Origin: Calothrix sp. PCC 7507
Lineage (GTDB): Bacteria; Cyanobacteriota; Cyanobacteriia; Cyanobacteriales; Nostocaceae
Direction of reading: 5' to 3'
Assembly (NCBI RefSeq): GCF_000316575.1
Contig: NC_019682.1
Location: forward strand, 1,674,001 to 1,738,000
Length of the DNA: 64,000 nt
Shown: one piece after another, positions 54,388 through 61,828 of the stretch
Layout: the number at the start of each line of letters is the position of its first letter
Position numbering within the stretch: position 1 is the stretch's first letter
Program-made: the position numbers and the translations under genes
The notes under the pieces: model-generated
Database searches by the model: none
Seen by the model: the letters and a program-made list of their open reading frames with translations, nothing else
What the model was told of the DNA's origin: nothing

Positions 54388-55266
54388 TCACGGTTGATTT
54401 TGAACATTTCCTAGATTGAAAATAAAGGGTACACTGCCTTTTGCATCACTACCCATAACTAGGACTTTTGGCATTTGGGCACCACCAGTTTTCCAAGCTT
54501 CAATTGCTTCTTTTTGGAGTACTAATTGCCCACCTTGAGCTTTGAGAGTATCTGCTAAGAGTCTTTGAGCTTCTGCTTTACCCTTGGCACGGTTCACATC
54601 TGCTTGCGCCTCTTGTTCAGCTTCTTGAGCTACATAAACGGCTCTTTGCGCTCGCTGTTCCGCAATTTGTTTTTCTTCCACTGCTTTGGCAAATTCTGGG
54701 GAAAAAGTCAAGTCAATTACGCTGGTATCTAAGACAATTATCCCATATTTATCTAAGCGATCGCCTAAAGCGTTATCAAAATCTTCCTTTAATTCGCTTC
54801 TTTTGGTAATCGCTTCTTCTACTGTTCTTCTAGCGGCGGCGATTTTGAATGCTTCCTGGGTTTGGGGTGCGATAATTTTAGAGACGATATTTTCTAAAGT
54901 GCCTTGCTTCCTTCTCACTTGCACTACCTGCATCGGATCGAGACGAAAGTTGATGGCAAATCTCGCAGATAAATTTTGCAAATCTTTGGTAGAACTTTCT
55001 GCTGGGACTTCAAACTTTTGCACCGTCAAATCATACACATCTATTACTGAGATCAGAGGTGGCCTTAAGTGAATACCTTCTAGCAAAGCGCCATCTGTAG
55101 CTTTACCCAAGATGCTGATTACACCTGCTTGTCCTGGATTAATAATAATAAAGGAATTGAATCCGATAATTACGAGTAGTGCCAAAAAAATTCCTACAAG
55201 TGTCGTTTGCCAATTGGCAAATTGCTGATTTTTCAAGTTTTCATCTCCATTTTTGTCCTTCAACAT
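54388..55266 (-). CDS. SPFH/prohibitin family membrane protein
   Basis: A ~292-aa protein: one N-terminal transmembrane helix (TLVGIFLALLVIIGFNSFII), then the SPFH/band 7 domain (NPGQAGVISILGKATDGALL, EGIHLRPPLISVIDVYDLTV) and a long helix (EEAITKRSELKEDFDNAL, KQIAEQRAQRAVYVAQEAEQ) for oligomerisation. Prohibitin-type proteins form large rings on membranes. The start at MLKDKNGD is backed by AGGA 4 bases upstream; the longer frame from 55311 is not needed. Confidence 0.9.
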   Translation of the reverse strand: MLKDKNGDENLKNQQFANWQTTLVGIFLALLVIIGFNSFIIINPGQAGVISILGKATDGALLEGIHLRPPLISVIDVYDLTVQKFEVPAESSTKDLQNLSARFAINFRLDPMQVVQVRRKQGTLENIVSKIIAPQTQEAFKIAAARRTVEEAITKRSELKEDFDNALGDRLDKYGIIVLDTSVIDLTFSPEFAKAVEEKQIAEQRAQRAVYVAQEAEQEAQADVNRAKGKAEAQRLLADTLKAQGGQLVLQKEAIEAWKTGGAQMPKVLVMGSDAKGSVPFIFNLGNVQNQP

Positions 55267-55311
55267 ATCCTGTACTATGGTGGCACGGACTATGCCTATA
55301 TACACAGGCAA

Positions 55312-55514
55312 AAGACTACAAAAGTGAGATGCTGTTCCTGAACGTGGTAGTATCGGTTTTACGCAACTGCGAAGAACTGCGGCTATAGCATCTCATCAGG
55401 TATTAAGAAAGCGTAGGCATTCAGTGCATCCCCTCCAGCGCCTGCTTGACTATGGACAACAATATCGTAAACAAATTTAGTTGGCGATCGCTTGTTCTAT
55501 TTTAAATTAATTGG
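55312..55514. other. Spacer with a GAGATGCT inverted repeat
   Basis: A 9-bp inverted repeat TGAGATGCT/AGCATCTCA (about 55325 and 55388) encloses ~60 bases and might be another short element or a hairpin. No gene. Confidence 0.35.
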
Positions 55515-55968
55515 GTGGCGGTGGATGTAGTAGTCACATTGATCTTAGACAAAGCCACGTTAGCGGTGGATAATGAAACAGAAACTGCAATCCAGCGATC
55601 GCTAGAACGAATTACAGCCAATAGGACTGTCAGGGTTGAAATGAGGGACTGTAGTGTGAGCGTCTCGCTCACGCGGGCTTTTCGGCCCGCACTACCAAAA
55701 ACCCCTCAAAACAAAATTGACAAACCACTAGGCAAAGCCCACCGTAAGCATTGCTCATCAACTTTCCACTATCCGGAATGCCGATTGCATTTATGTCATG
55801 GAACATGGGACATTAGTAGAGTCAGGAACTCATGAGGAATTGCTATCTATGCTAGTCTCTGGTGAGTGCAGAGTGGTTTATGATGAGTCTCACGCAGAGT
55901 CGCATTCGGCGGAGCCGTTCCCGCAGGGTAGACACAAAGTTTTTCTTGATGTCTTTGCTTTGGGTTAA
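55515..55968 (+). pseudogene. C-terminal remnant of an ABC transporter ATPase, split by an M2 element
   Basis: Before the element the DNA encodes TLILDKATLAVDNETETAIQ and RSLERITANRT, the Walker B/D-loop region of an exporter-type ABC ATPase (LILDEATSAVDxxTE). After it, one frame over, it encodes [20 protein letters not shown] then [13 protein letters not shown], the H-loop and C-terminus. The catalytic Glu after Walker B is now Lys, the frame is shifted, and the upstream transmembrane and Walker A regions are absent, so the gene is dead. The tail to 55968 runs through spacer repeats. Confidence 0.85.
55627..55731. mobile_element. MITE-like element, family M2 copy 2
   Basis: These 105 bases are the exact reverse complement of 31943-32047. 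The element lies inside the ABC-transporter remnant. TAGG stands just before (55622-55625) and across the right end (55729-55732), which may reflect the target site. Confidence 0.8.
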
Positions 55969-55992
55969 ATAGTTTTTAATTACGAATGAATT

Positions 55993-56421
55993 ATGTTTTT
56001 TGGTAGTACCCAGCCGGAATCAGCGGATAACAAGTGGCGTCATCAGTTGGATAGATTTGCTAAAGAAAATCAACCAGAATTGGCCGCATTATTTTGGGGA
56101 TTGTGGTTAGAAAACGGTAATCGCCAAGGTACTATCGGTATCGACTTGCAACCAGCACCGCATTTTGTTTATTGTCCTAAAGAACAGATAGAAAAATTAA
56201 ACGATAAAGTTGAGAATCGGCTGCAAGAAATATTAGGAATTATCGAAAATAATCAGCCAGAAGTAGAAGTTGTGATGATTGGTATTGGTAAGGGTGAAAT
56301 TAAGTTAATTCAGTTCGCACCAGAACCACCACCACCGATTTGTTTTGAGCAAGTTGGGAAGGATGTGGATGGGTTATTGGAATTATTAGAACAGCGGATG
56401 AGGGAGGAGATTGTTTTTTAG
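55993..56421 (+). CDS. Conserved hypothetical protein (142 aa)
   Basis: I do not recognise the family. Compact alpha/beta protein: HQLDRFAKENQPELAALFWG, a short strand region with IGIDLQPAPHFVYCPKEQ, helix IEKLNDKVENRLQEILGII, strand VEVVMIGIGKGEIKLIQF, then a Pro run and an acidic helical end (VDGLLELLEQRMREEIVF). No signal peptide or membrane segment. ATG start; codon use looks normal. Homologues are probably confined to cyanobacteria. Confidence 0.7.
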   Translation: MFFGSTQPESADNKWRHQLDRFAKENQPELAALFWGLWLENGNRQGTIGIDLQPAPHFVYCPKEQIEKLNDKVENRLQEILGIIENNQPEVEVVMIGIGKGEIKLIQFAPEPPPPICFEQVGKDVDGLLELLEQRMREEIVF

Positions 56422-56553
56422 CGCAGAGTCACGCGGAGGGAAGCGCGGAGTCACGCGGAGGAAGAGAAAAACTCTGCGCTTATTGTTATGATTAGTTCAA
56501 TATAATTAGAAGTCATTATCTTAGCAAATTGGGAAGTTATTGGTGGGCATTGC
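56422..56553. other. Spacer before M1 copy 2
   Basis: Starts with CGCAGAGTCACGCGGAGG repeats directly after the stop codon. It ends in GGTGGGCATTGC, the left half of the palindromic repeat interrupted by M1. Confidence 0.4.
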
Positions 56554-56717
56554 CTAGGGTGTTGATTCTGTGCCTTTTTTCGGGGTAAAAGTTCATGCAA
56601 AATTATGTGGTGTATATTTGGGCAAAAGCTTATAAGGTATAGATTTTACGCTTATATATAGGCATAAAAATTGCATGAACCAAAAACGGGAAAATTCCAT
56701 CAAAGTCAACACCCTAG
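56554..56717. mobile_element. MITE-like element, family M1 copy 2 (CTAG-flanked)
   Basis: Element 56558-56713 with ends GGTGTTGATTCTGTGCC and (reversed) GGTGTTGACTTTGATGG, in inverse orientation to copy 1 at 4727-4960, and flanked by CTAG on both sides. The interior has inverted segments TTCATGCA and TGCATGAA. It lies next to the M8 element, sharing the CTAG between them. Confidence 0.78.
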
Positions 56718-56831
56718 TACAGTGCGACGGAAATAAGCAGACCATTCTCAATCGCTAAAAAGCTTACTCCATATTACTTTTGACTTTTGACTTTTGACTT
56801 TTGACTTTTGACTTCCGCCTTGCGGTACTAG
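56718..56831. mobile_element. MITE-like element, family M8, with heptamer TTTTGAC repeat inside
   Basis: Ends TACAGTGCGACGGAA and (reversed) TACCGCAAGGCGGAA bound 110 bases flanked by CTAG (56714-56717 and 56828-56831). Near its right end is a tandem repeat of TTTTGAC units (56776-56813). After the last CTAG the sequence continues GCATTGCCCACCCTAC, the right half of the palindrome that starts before M1 copy 2. Confidence 0.6.
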
Positions 56832-56851
56832 GCATTGCCCACCCTACTTAT

Positions 56852-58231
56852 TTAAACTGCAACTGGCTGAGTCGCACGCTTTACTTTCAGCTTTGGTATC
56901 ATCTGCATTCCTGCTGGTGTAGCTAAAGTGAAACCACGGCGCACAGGACGCACAGGATGCTGATTAGCCAGTGATATTTGAAAATGTGACAGAATTTTTG
57001 CCAACACAATTTTCATTTCATACTGGGCAAATGCCAACCCAATACAGCGACGATTACCTCCACCAAAAGGTAAGTATTCATAAGGGGAAAATTGCCTTTC
57101 TAAAAAGCGTTCTGGTCGGAATTGTTGGGAATTTGGATAAACTTCTTCTCGATGGTGTGCTAAATAAATACTAGGGATAATTATAGTTCCCGTTGGCAGA
57201 TTGTAGCCCATAATTTCAATTGGGGATTTCACAATCCTGGCAACACCATTCATCACAATTGGGTATATTCGCAATGTTTCTTGACAAACTGCTGTCAAGT
57301 AAGGCAATTTAGCAATGTTACTTGGATCTGGATTAACACCAAGGCTTTCTAATTCCTTGAGTAGCTTTTCCCTCACTTCTGGTAATTGGTCAATCCAGTA
57401 AAAAGCCCACGTCAATGCAGAAGCAGTGGTTTCATGTCCTGCAACCAATAATGTCATTAATTCATCACGTAATTCCACATCTGACATCGGTTGTCCATCG
57501 TCATAACGAGCAGACATCATCAAACTGAGGATATCTTGACGATTTTGATTAGATTCCAGCCGACGTTCTGCAATCAGGGTATAAATCAGTTGATCGATTT
57601 GTTGTAGTAGGTACATAATCTTACCCCACGGACTCCAGACACCTAAATCTTTTTGCAAAAAGCCAAAAAAGAGGGTCATAGTCGTTAAAGGGGAACCAAT
57701 TTGGTCTAAGACTGAAGTTAGCAATTGCTGAAGTTCTTGGAAACGCTCTCCCTCATTTAAACCAAATACAACCCTTAAGATGACACGCAAGGTGATTTCT
57801 TGCATCGACCTCCGGATATTAAAGGGTTTGCCAATATTCCACTCGTCACTGATTTGCTGCGTTATTTCGCTGATATCCTGTCCATAAGCCCGCATTCTGT
57901 CGCCATGAAAGGGAGGGCTTAAAAGTTGCCGTTGCCGCTTATGGCGATCGCCATCTAGTAAAATCAAAGAGTTATCACCCAACAAAAATCTCAAACCCCC
58001 GTTTCCCCTGCCAATCTCAAAATGGCTAGGATCAGCACTAAAAATCTGCTCTAATGCTTGGGGTTGGCTAAAGTAAACCATATGCGTACCCCGGCTACCC
58101 CAGACAGTGAAAGCATCTCCATAGATTTTGGCAAAATCTTCTACATACTTCACAGGTTGAGTAATAAACTTGACGAGGCGCAGCCAGCGCTGCATTCTTG
58201 GTCCATCAGGTAAGTTATTGTTTGCTGTCAT
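56852..58231 (-). CDS. Cytochrome P450 (CYP110-like)
   Basis: A 459-aa monooxygenase. Motifs: I-helix LLVAGHETTASALTWAF, K-helix ExxR in CQETLRIYP, the PERF region in FRPERFLERQFSPYEYLP, and the heme-binding loop FGGGNRRCIGLAFAQYE with the Cys ligand. Like other CYP110 members it has a short N-terminus (PDGPRMQRWLRLVKFITQPV) without a membrane anchor. CYP110 enzymes of Nostocales hydroxylate fatty acids, alkanes or terpenes; the natural substrate here is not evident, and no terpene cyclase is nearby. Electron donors would be ferredoxin and FNR. Confidence 0.92.
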   Translation of the reverse strand: MTANNNLPDGPRMQRWLRLVKFITQPVKYVEDFAKIYGDAFTVWGSRGTHMVYFSQPQALEQIFSADPSHFEIGRGNGGLRFLLGDNSLILLDGDRHKRQRQLLSPPFHGDRMRAYGQDISEITQQISDEWNIGKPFNIRRSMQEITLRVILRVVFGLNEGERFQELQQLLTSVLDQIGSPLTTMTLFFGFLQKDLGVWSPWGKIMYLLQQIDQLIYTLIAERRLESNQNRQDILSLMMSARYDDGQPMSDVELRDELMTLLVAGHETTASALTWAFYWIDQLPEVREKLLKELESLGVNPDPSNIAKLPYLTAVCQETLRIYPIVMNGVARIVKSPIEIMGYNLPTGTIIIPSIYLAHHREEVYPNSQQFRPERFLERQFSPYEYLPFGGGNRRCIGLAFAQYEMKIVLAKILSHFQISLANQHPVRPVRRGFTLATPAGMQMIPKLKVKRATQPVAV

Positions 58232-58518
58232 AATAAACTGAGAAGAGATAGTGACTGGTAGATTTTATTGTTACAAGTTTTTTCAATGGGCATCGGGCAT
58301 CGGGCATCGGGCATTGATGGGGCATCGGGAAAAACTTTTCTTCAGTACTTAATTCCTATTGCCTATACTTCGGCTCCGCTCAGTACAAGTTGCCTATTCC
58401 CTATTCCCCAGTCCCCAGTCCCCAGTCCCCAGTCCCCAATCCCTCTTAAATTGTTAGCAAAAAAATATTCAGATACCCAAAGCAGTATATTCTTGTAGGA
58501 CAGCGTCGGAAGCAAGCA
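58232..58518. repeat. Divergent spacer with GGGCATC and CCCCAGT heptamer arrays
   Basis: Three GGGCATC units at 58288-58315 and a CCCCAGT array at 58391-58444, plus the palindromic core ACTTCGGCTCCGCTCAGT near 58369. It should hold the promoters of both the P450 and the ParA genes. Confidence 0.75.
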
Positions 58519-59151
58519 GTGCCAAAAATCATCGCTATTCTCAACGGTAAAGGAGGAGTCGGCAAAACGACTACCGCAGTCAACTTGGCTGCAAACTTTG
58601 CCAGAGACAAAAAAGTGATTTTGATTGACGCAGATATTCAAGGTTCAGCCAGCTGGTGGTTCGGGCGGAATCAGAATGATATGGGCTTTGATTTATCCCA
58701 AGAAACAGATCCGCAACATTTAGGTAATTTAGCAAAGATAACAGGTTACGATTTAGTAGTGGTGGATACGCCACCAGCGCTACGCTCTGAAGTCTTAACA
58801 ACGGTAATAGCGATCGCAAATTATCTAGTTTTACCTACACCCCCAGCCCCAATGGATTTAGCTGTCCTGATTGAGACAGTCAAAAAATCCGTAGTCCCCG
58901 TGGGAGTTCCCCATCGGGTATTGCTGACTAAAGTCGATACGCGCAGCTTGGGGGAAGCACTCGAAGCTCAAAACACTCTCATGCGGTTAGGAATTCCGGC
59001 TTGCAAAGCCTTTATCCGAGCTTACAAAGCTCATGAACGAGCAGCACTTGAGGGTGTGGCGATTACTCAATGGCGAGGAAAACAGGCACGGGAAGCGGAT
59101 TCAGACTACCGCCGCGTCGCCGATGAACTACAGCATGATTGGAGGAAATAA
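58519..59151 (+). CDS. ParA family ATPase (McdA-like candidate)
   Basis: A 210-aa Walker-type ATPase that would form ATP-dependent dimers on DNA and position a cargo. The deviant Walker [20 protein letters not shown] keeps the signature Lys; Walker A' is [16 protein letters not shown] and Walker B region [19 protein letters not shown] start. The stop overlaps the ATG of a coiled-coil protein (TAATG). ParA proteins paired in this way with a Trp-ended coiled-coil partner, without a parS-binding ParB, resemble the carboxysome-positioning McdA. Chromosome or plasmid partition is the alternative. No Rubisco or carboxysome genes are adjacent. Confidence 0.88.
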   Translation: MPKIIAILNGKGGVGKTTTAVNLAANFARDKKVILIDADIQGSASWWFGRNQNDMGFDLSQETDPQHLGNLAKITGYDLVVVDTPPALRSEVLTTVIAIANYLVLPTPPAPMDLAVLIETVKKSVVPVGVPHRVLLTKVDTRSLGEALEAQNTLMRLGIPACKAFIRAYKAHERAALEGVAITQWRGKQAREADSDYRRVADELQHDWRK

Positions 59152-59834
59152 TGGTTAGAAAACGTGTCTCTGTATCTGATTTATTACAAGAAGAAGCACA
59201 GAAATTTACACCTCCTACAGGTGAATCTGCTATTGAAGTCACCGCTGAAGCAGTTGTCGAACAAAATGCTCCAGCCCCCACAGCAGAGCCTACGCAGACA
59301 CCAGAGTCAACTACTGCTAGACGGACAAATCCCACCAAAACTAATTTAGAAGCAACTGTCAAAGAATTGCAAGAAACTCTAGAACAAGCTCACCATGAAA
59401 AAGCCTCTCTTCAGCAGCAAATTGTAGATTTGCAATCAGCTGAGTCCGAACAAAAATTATTAGCAAAACGGCTTACAAAAGAACTGGATGAAGCCAAAAA
59501 AGCCGCTCTGAAACTTGCAGAAGCTAATTCTACATTGATAGAAGAAATTAACTCTTTAAAACAAGAAAACGAAAGTTTTACAAAAGCTAATTTTAAACTT
59601 GTTGAAGAAATGGACTCCTTGAAACAAGAAAAGGCAGATTTCACAGAAGCTAATTCTAAACTTGTTGAAGAAATTAACTCCTTGAAACCCCCAGAAAAGG
59701 AAACCAATAAATTAGTAAAAGAACCCTATAACCCAATCAACTACAGAAAATCCCATCGCTCATCTATCAAGCTGGCTCAAACCCAACCAGACGAGTATGA
59801 AGATACCTCCTCTGAGATGTGGTTACTTGACTAA
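59151..59834 (+). CDS. Coiled-coil partner of the ParA ATPase (McdB-like candidate)
   Basis: A 227-aa protein from [20 protein letters not shown], with GGAGG 7-11 bases before the ATG. A conserved-looking N-terminus is followed by a disordered Pro/Thr/Ala stretch (~30-65), then a long coiled coil (~68-185), and a polar C-terminus ending SSEMWLLD, with a Trp four residues from the end. Within the coil a 21-residue unit (EANSKLVEEINSLKQEKADF type) is repeated about three times. A disordered plus coiled-coil protein with a C-terminal Trp next to ParA matches the described McdB plan, but sequence identity to a known McdB cannot be claimed here. Confidence 0.7.
   Translation: MVRKRVSVSDLLQEEAQKFTPPTGESAIEVTAEAVVEQNAPAPTAEPTQTPESTTARRTNPTKTNLEATVKELQETLEQAHHEKASLQQQIVDLQSAESEQKLLAKRLTKELDEAKKAALKLAEANSTLIEEINSLKQENESFTKANFKLVEEMDSLKQEKADFTEANSKLVEEINSLKPPEKETNKLVKEPYNPINYRKSHRSSIKLAQTQPDEYEDTSSEMWLLD
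59497..59695 (+). repeat. 63-bp tandem repeat within the coiled-coil gene
   Basis: Three 63-bp units (GAAGCTAATTCTAAACTTGT type) encode three successive 21-residue (three-heptad) blocks. Keeping three heptads per unit preserves the coil phase. Confidence 0.7.
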
Positions 59835-60077
59835 AATATTGTAGCAGCGCGGCAAGCTTAAGAAAGTGAGGTAGAAATTAAGTTGATACAGACGGATTTC
59901 TCGTAGGGCGGAGTCTTGGTCGTTGGTGTCAACTTAAGCTTAAACGCTTACCCGACATAGGTTTTACCCCACCCCTCAATCCCCTCCCCGATGCTTTGGC
60001 TACCGTGTACACACAAGTCGAATTTCTTTTGAGATTCATTGGTCATTTGTCGTTATTTCTACCCTATTCCCCATGCC
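59835..60077. other. Spacer between the ParA/coiled-coil pair and pgeF
   Basis: About 240 bases between convergent genes. It holds part of the M6-like motif GTGTCAACTTAAGC near 59927 and a GCTTAAACGC segment. No gene; no clear U-tract terminator. Confidence 0.35.
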
Positions 60078-60854
60078 CTATTTTCCACTAACAATCCCAG
60101 ACCACTGGACTTTTTTCTCTTGCTCTCGGCGATAAGAAAAGAAATGATCTGGGGTTTGATAGGTACAATAAGGAGCGATCGCTATTTGTTCTCCACTAAT
60201 TCCCAAACTTTCGAGCTGCAAGACATTCACCCGCCGCACGTCTAAGCGCGCCTTTCCTGGATTGGGATCTGCCAGCAAGGGTGAATTAGGTAAATTTTGT
60301 AATGACTCAACAATATATTTTTCGTCACCCTGTGGTATAATGCTGCTACCAATTTCTGCTGCCACATCCAGAGAGACTTGGTAAACTTCACCAGCGATCG
60401 CTGGTCCCATAGCAATGCGGAGATCATCTAGCTTGCTGCCTTGTGTTTGCAATCGGGCGATCGCTTGCGGGACAATTTTTTTTGCAGTCCCACGCCATCC
60501 TGCGTGAACTGCTGCCACTTGTCCAGTTCTCACATCCCCAATCAATACAGGTGTACAATCAGCGCTAGCGACCCAAACAGCTTGCAAAGGTTGCTCGCTA
60601 ATTAAACCATCTGCCGATGCTAAATCATCTCCATTTGTGCTTAACTTACTGTCAACTTCTTGTGGGGTGAGAACAGTATTGCCATGAACCTGTTTCAAAC
60701 GATAAACTAGAGCCTCTGGTTGCAGTACTTTTGTTAACTCTGCCGGGGAACGAGGCCAAAACTGCTGAGTGAAGAAGCCGTGATGCCAAAGTTCCAGAAG
60801 ACTACAAGTCAGGTAGGGTAGTTCTCCCCAATTGCGCCATTGCCAAGTGTGCAT
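60078..60854 (-). CDS. pgeF: Peptidoglycan editing factor PgeF (YfiH/laccase-domain family)
   Basis: A 258-aa protein of the multicopper polyphenol oxidase/YfiH family. Conserved sites: KQVHGNTVLT, WVASADCTPVLIGD with Cys, AAVHAGWRGTAKKIVPQAI with His, GPAIAGEVYQV, and the C-terminal PYCTYQTPDHFFSYRREQE. In E. coli PgeF prevents wrong amino acids entering the peptidoglycan stem peptide; related enzymes act on purine nucleosides. I start at MHTWQWRNW; the open frame extends 17 codons further to 60905 without support. Divergent from birA. Confidence 0.9.
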   Translation of the reverse strand: MHTWQWRNWGELPYLTCSLLELWHHGFFTQQFWPRSPAELTKVLQPEALVYRLKQVHGNTVLTPQEVDSKLSTNGDDLASADGLISEQPLQAVWVASADCTPVLIGDVRTGQVAAVHAGWRGTAKKIVPQAIARLQTQGSKLDDLRIAMGPAIAGEVYQVSLDVAAEIGSSIIPQGDEKYIVESLQNLPNSPLLADPNPGKARLDVRRVNVLQLESLGISGEQIAIAPYCTYQTPDHFFSYRREQEKKVQWSGIVSGK

Positions 60855-60924
60855 CTTGAACCAAACCTCAACAGAAAATCCGCCAATTAATGCTAACTTG
60901 ATCAACGAGATTTAGGCTAACTGC

Positions 60925-61737
60925 GTGAAATTTGATCTGCAAAAATTTTCAGCAGCCCTAGAGGTAGGGCGCAAGTATACATATATACCATTTTCCCTGA
61001 AGGTTTTTGAAAGCGTTTCCTCAACTAACCAAACCCTGTGGAGCTTGCTTGAGCAGGGGGCTGAATCAGGAAGTGTAGTAATTGCCACTCAGCAGACTGC
61101 TGGGCGAGGGCAATGGGGTCGCCAATGGATTTCTGCTTCTGGGGGATTATATCTTTCTGTGGCGATCGCCCCCAAATTAGAGGCTACTGATGCCTATCAG
61201 CTAACTTTAGCTAGTGCTTGGGGAATTGCTGCACAATTGCAAAATTGTGGTGTCAGCGTCGGAATTAAATGGCCAAATGATTTAGTCTTAGATGGTCGTA
61301 AACTAGGTGGGATTTTAACTGAAACCAAAGTTTATCAAGGAAAAATCACCCAAGCCGTGATTGGTGTTGGCATTAACTGGACAAATCCAGTACCAGAAAC
61401 GGGAATTAATCTCGAATCCTGGCAAGCTTCCCAAAATTCCCAATCCATTTCTTGTCTGGAAATGCTTACGTCAACAGTTTTACTGGGAATAGAATCTGGT
61501 ATAGAGTGCCTTGTTCAAGAAGGAATAAGCATACTCTTGTCTCGCTATTTAGAATTACTTACAAATTTAGGTGATCAGGTATACATCGATAATATTTTGG
61601 GAAAGATAACAGGAGTTAATTCTCAGGGTAATCTACGGATATCTACGGATTTTTATGATACACAAAAGGGAAAAACATCGGAAATTTATGTTCAACCCGG
61701 TACAATCAGTTTGGGATACCGTAAATTTTCTGTCTAA
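60925..61737 (+). CDS. birA: Biotin-acetyl-CoA-carboxylase ligase
   Basis: Attaches biotin to the carboxyl carrier protein of acetyl-CoA carboxylase. A 270-aa protein from a GTG start: SSTNQTLWSLLEQGAESGSV, the biotinyl-AMP loop TAGRGQWGRQWISASGGLYL, the catalytic KWPNDLVLDGRKLGGILTE, and IGVGINWTNPVPE. There is no N-terminal DNA-binding winged helix, so it is a ligase only (class I BirA), not a repressor. The C-terminal ~50 residues match the SH3-like domain. Confidence 0.93.
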   Translation: MKFDLQKFSAALEVGRKYTYIPFSLKVFESVSSTNQTLWSLLEQGAESGSVVIATQQTAGRGQWGRQWISASGGLYLSVAIAPKLEATDAYQLTLASAWGIAAQLQNCGVSVGIKWPNDLVLDGRKLGGILTETKVYQGKITQAVIGVGINWTNPVPETGINLESWQASQNSQSISCLEMLTSTVLLGIESGIECLVQEGISILLSRYLELLTNLGDQVYIDNILGKITGVNSQGNLRISTDFYDTQKGKTSEIYVQPGTISLGYRKFSV

Positions 61738-61828
61738 CTTTTAAGGTTTGTTCATAATTCAGCTCTTTGGGTACGACAAACCACTGGCATCATCTCTTTA
61801 GCCTAATTAAACACAACTGAGAGAAAAA

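Noticed and set aside
55515-55835. 106-aa ORF as an intact gene
   Set aside because: It reads through a MITE and then the wrong frame of an ABC-ATPase remnant.
59411-59707. 98-codon minus-strand ORF opposite the coiled-coil gene
   Set aside because: Antisense shadow of the 63-bp repeats; the plus-strand frame has a ribosome binding site and operon context.
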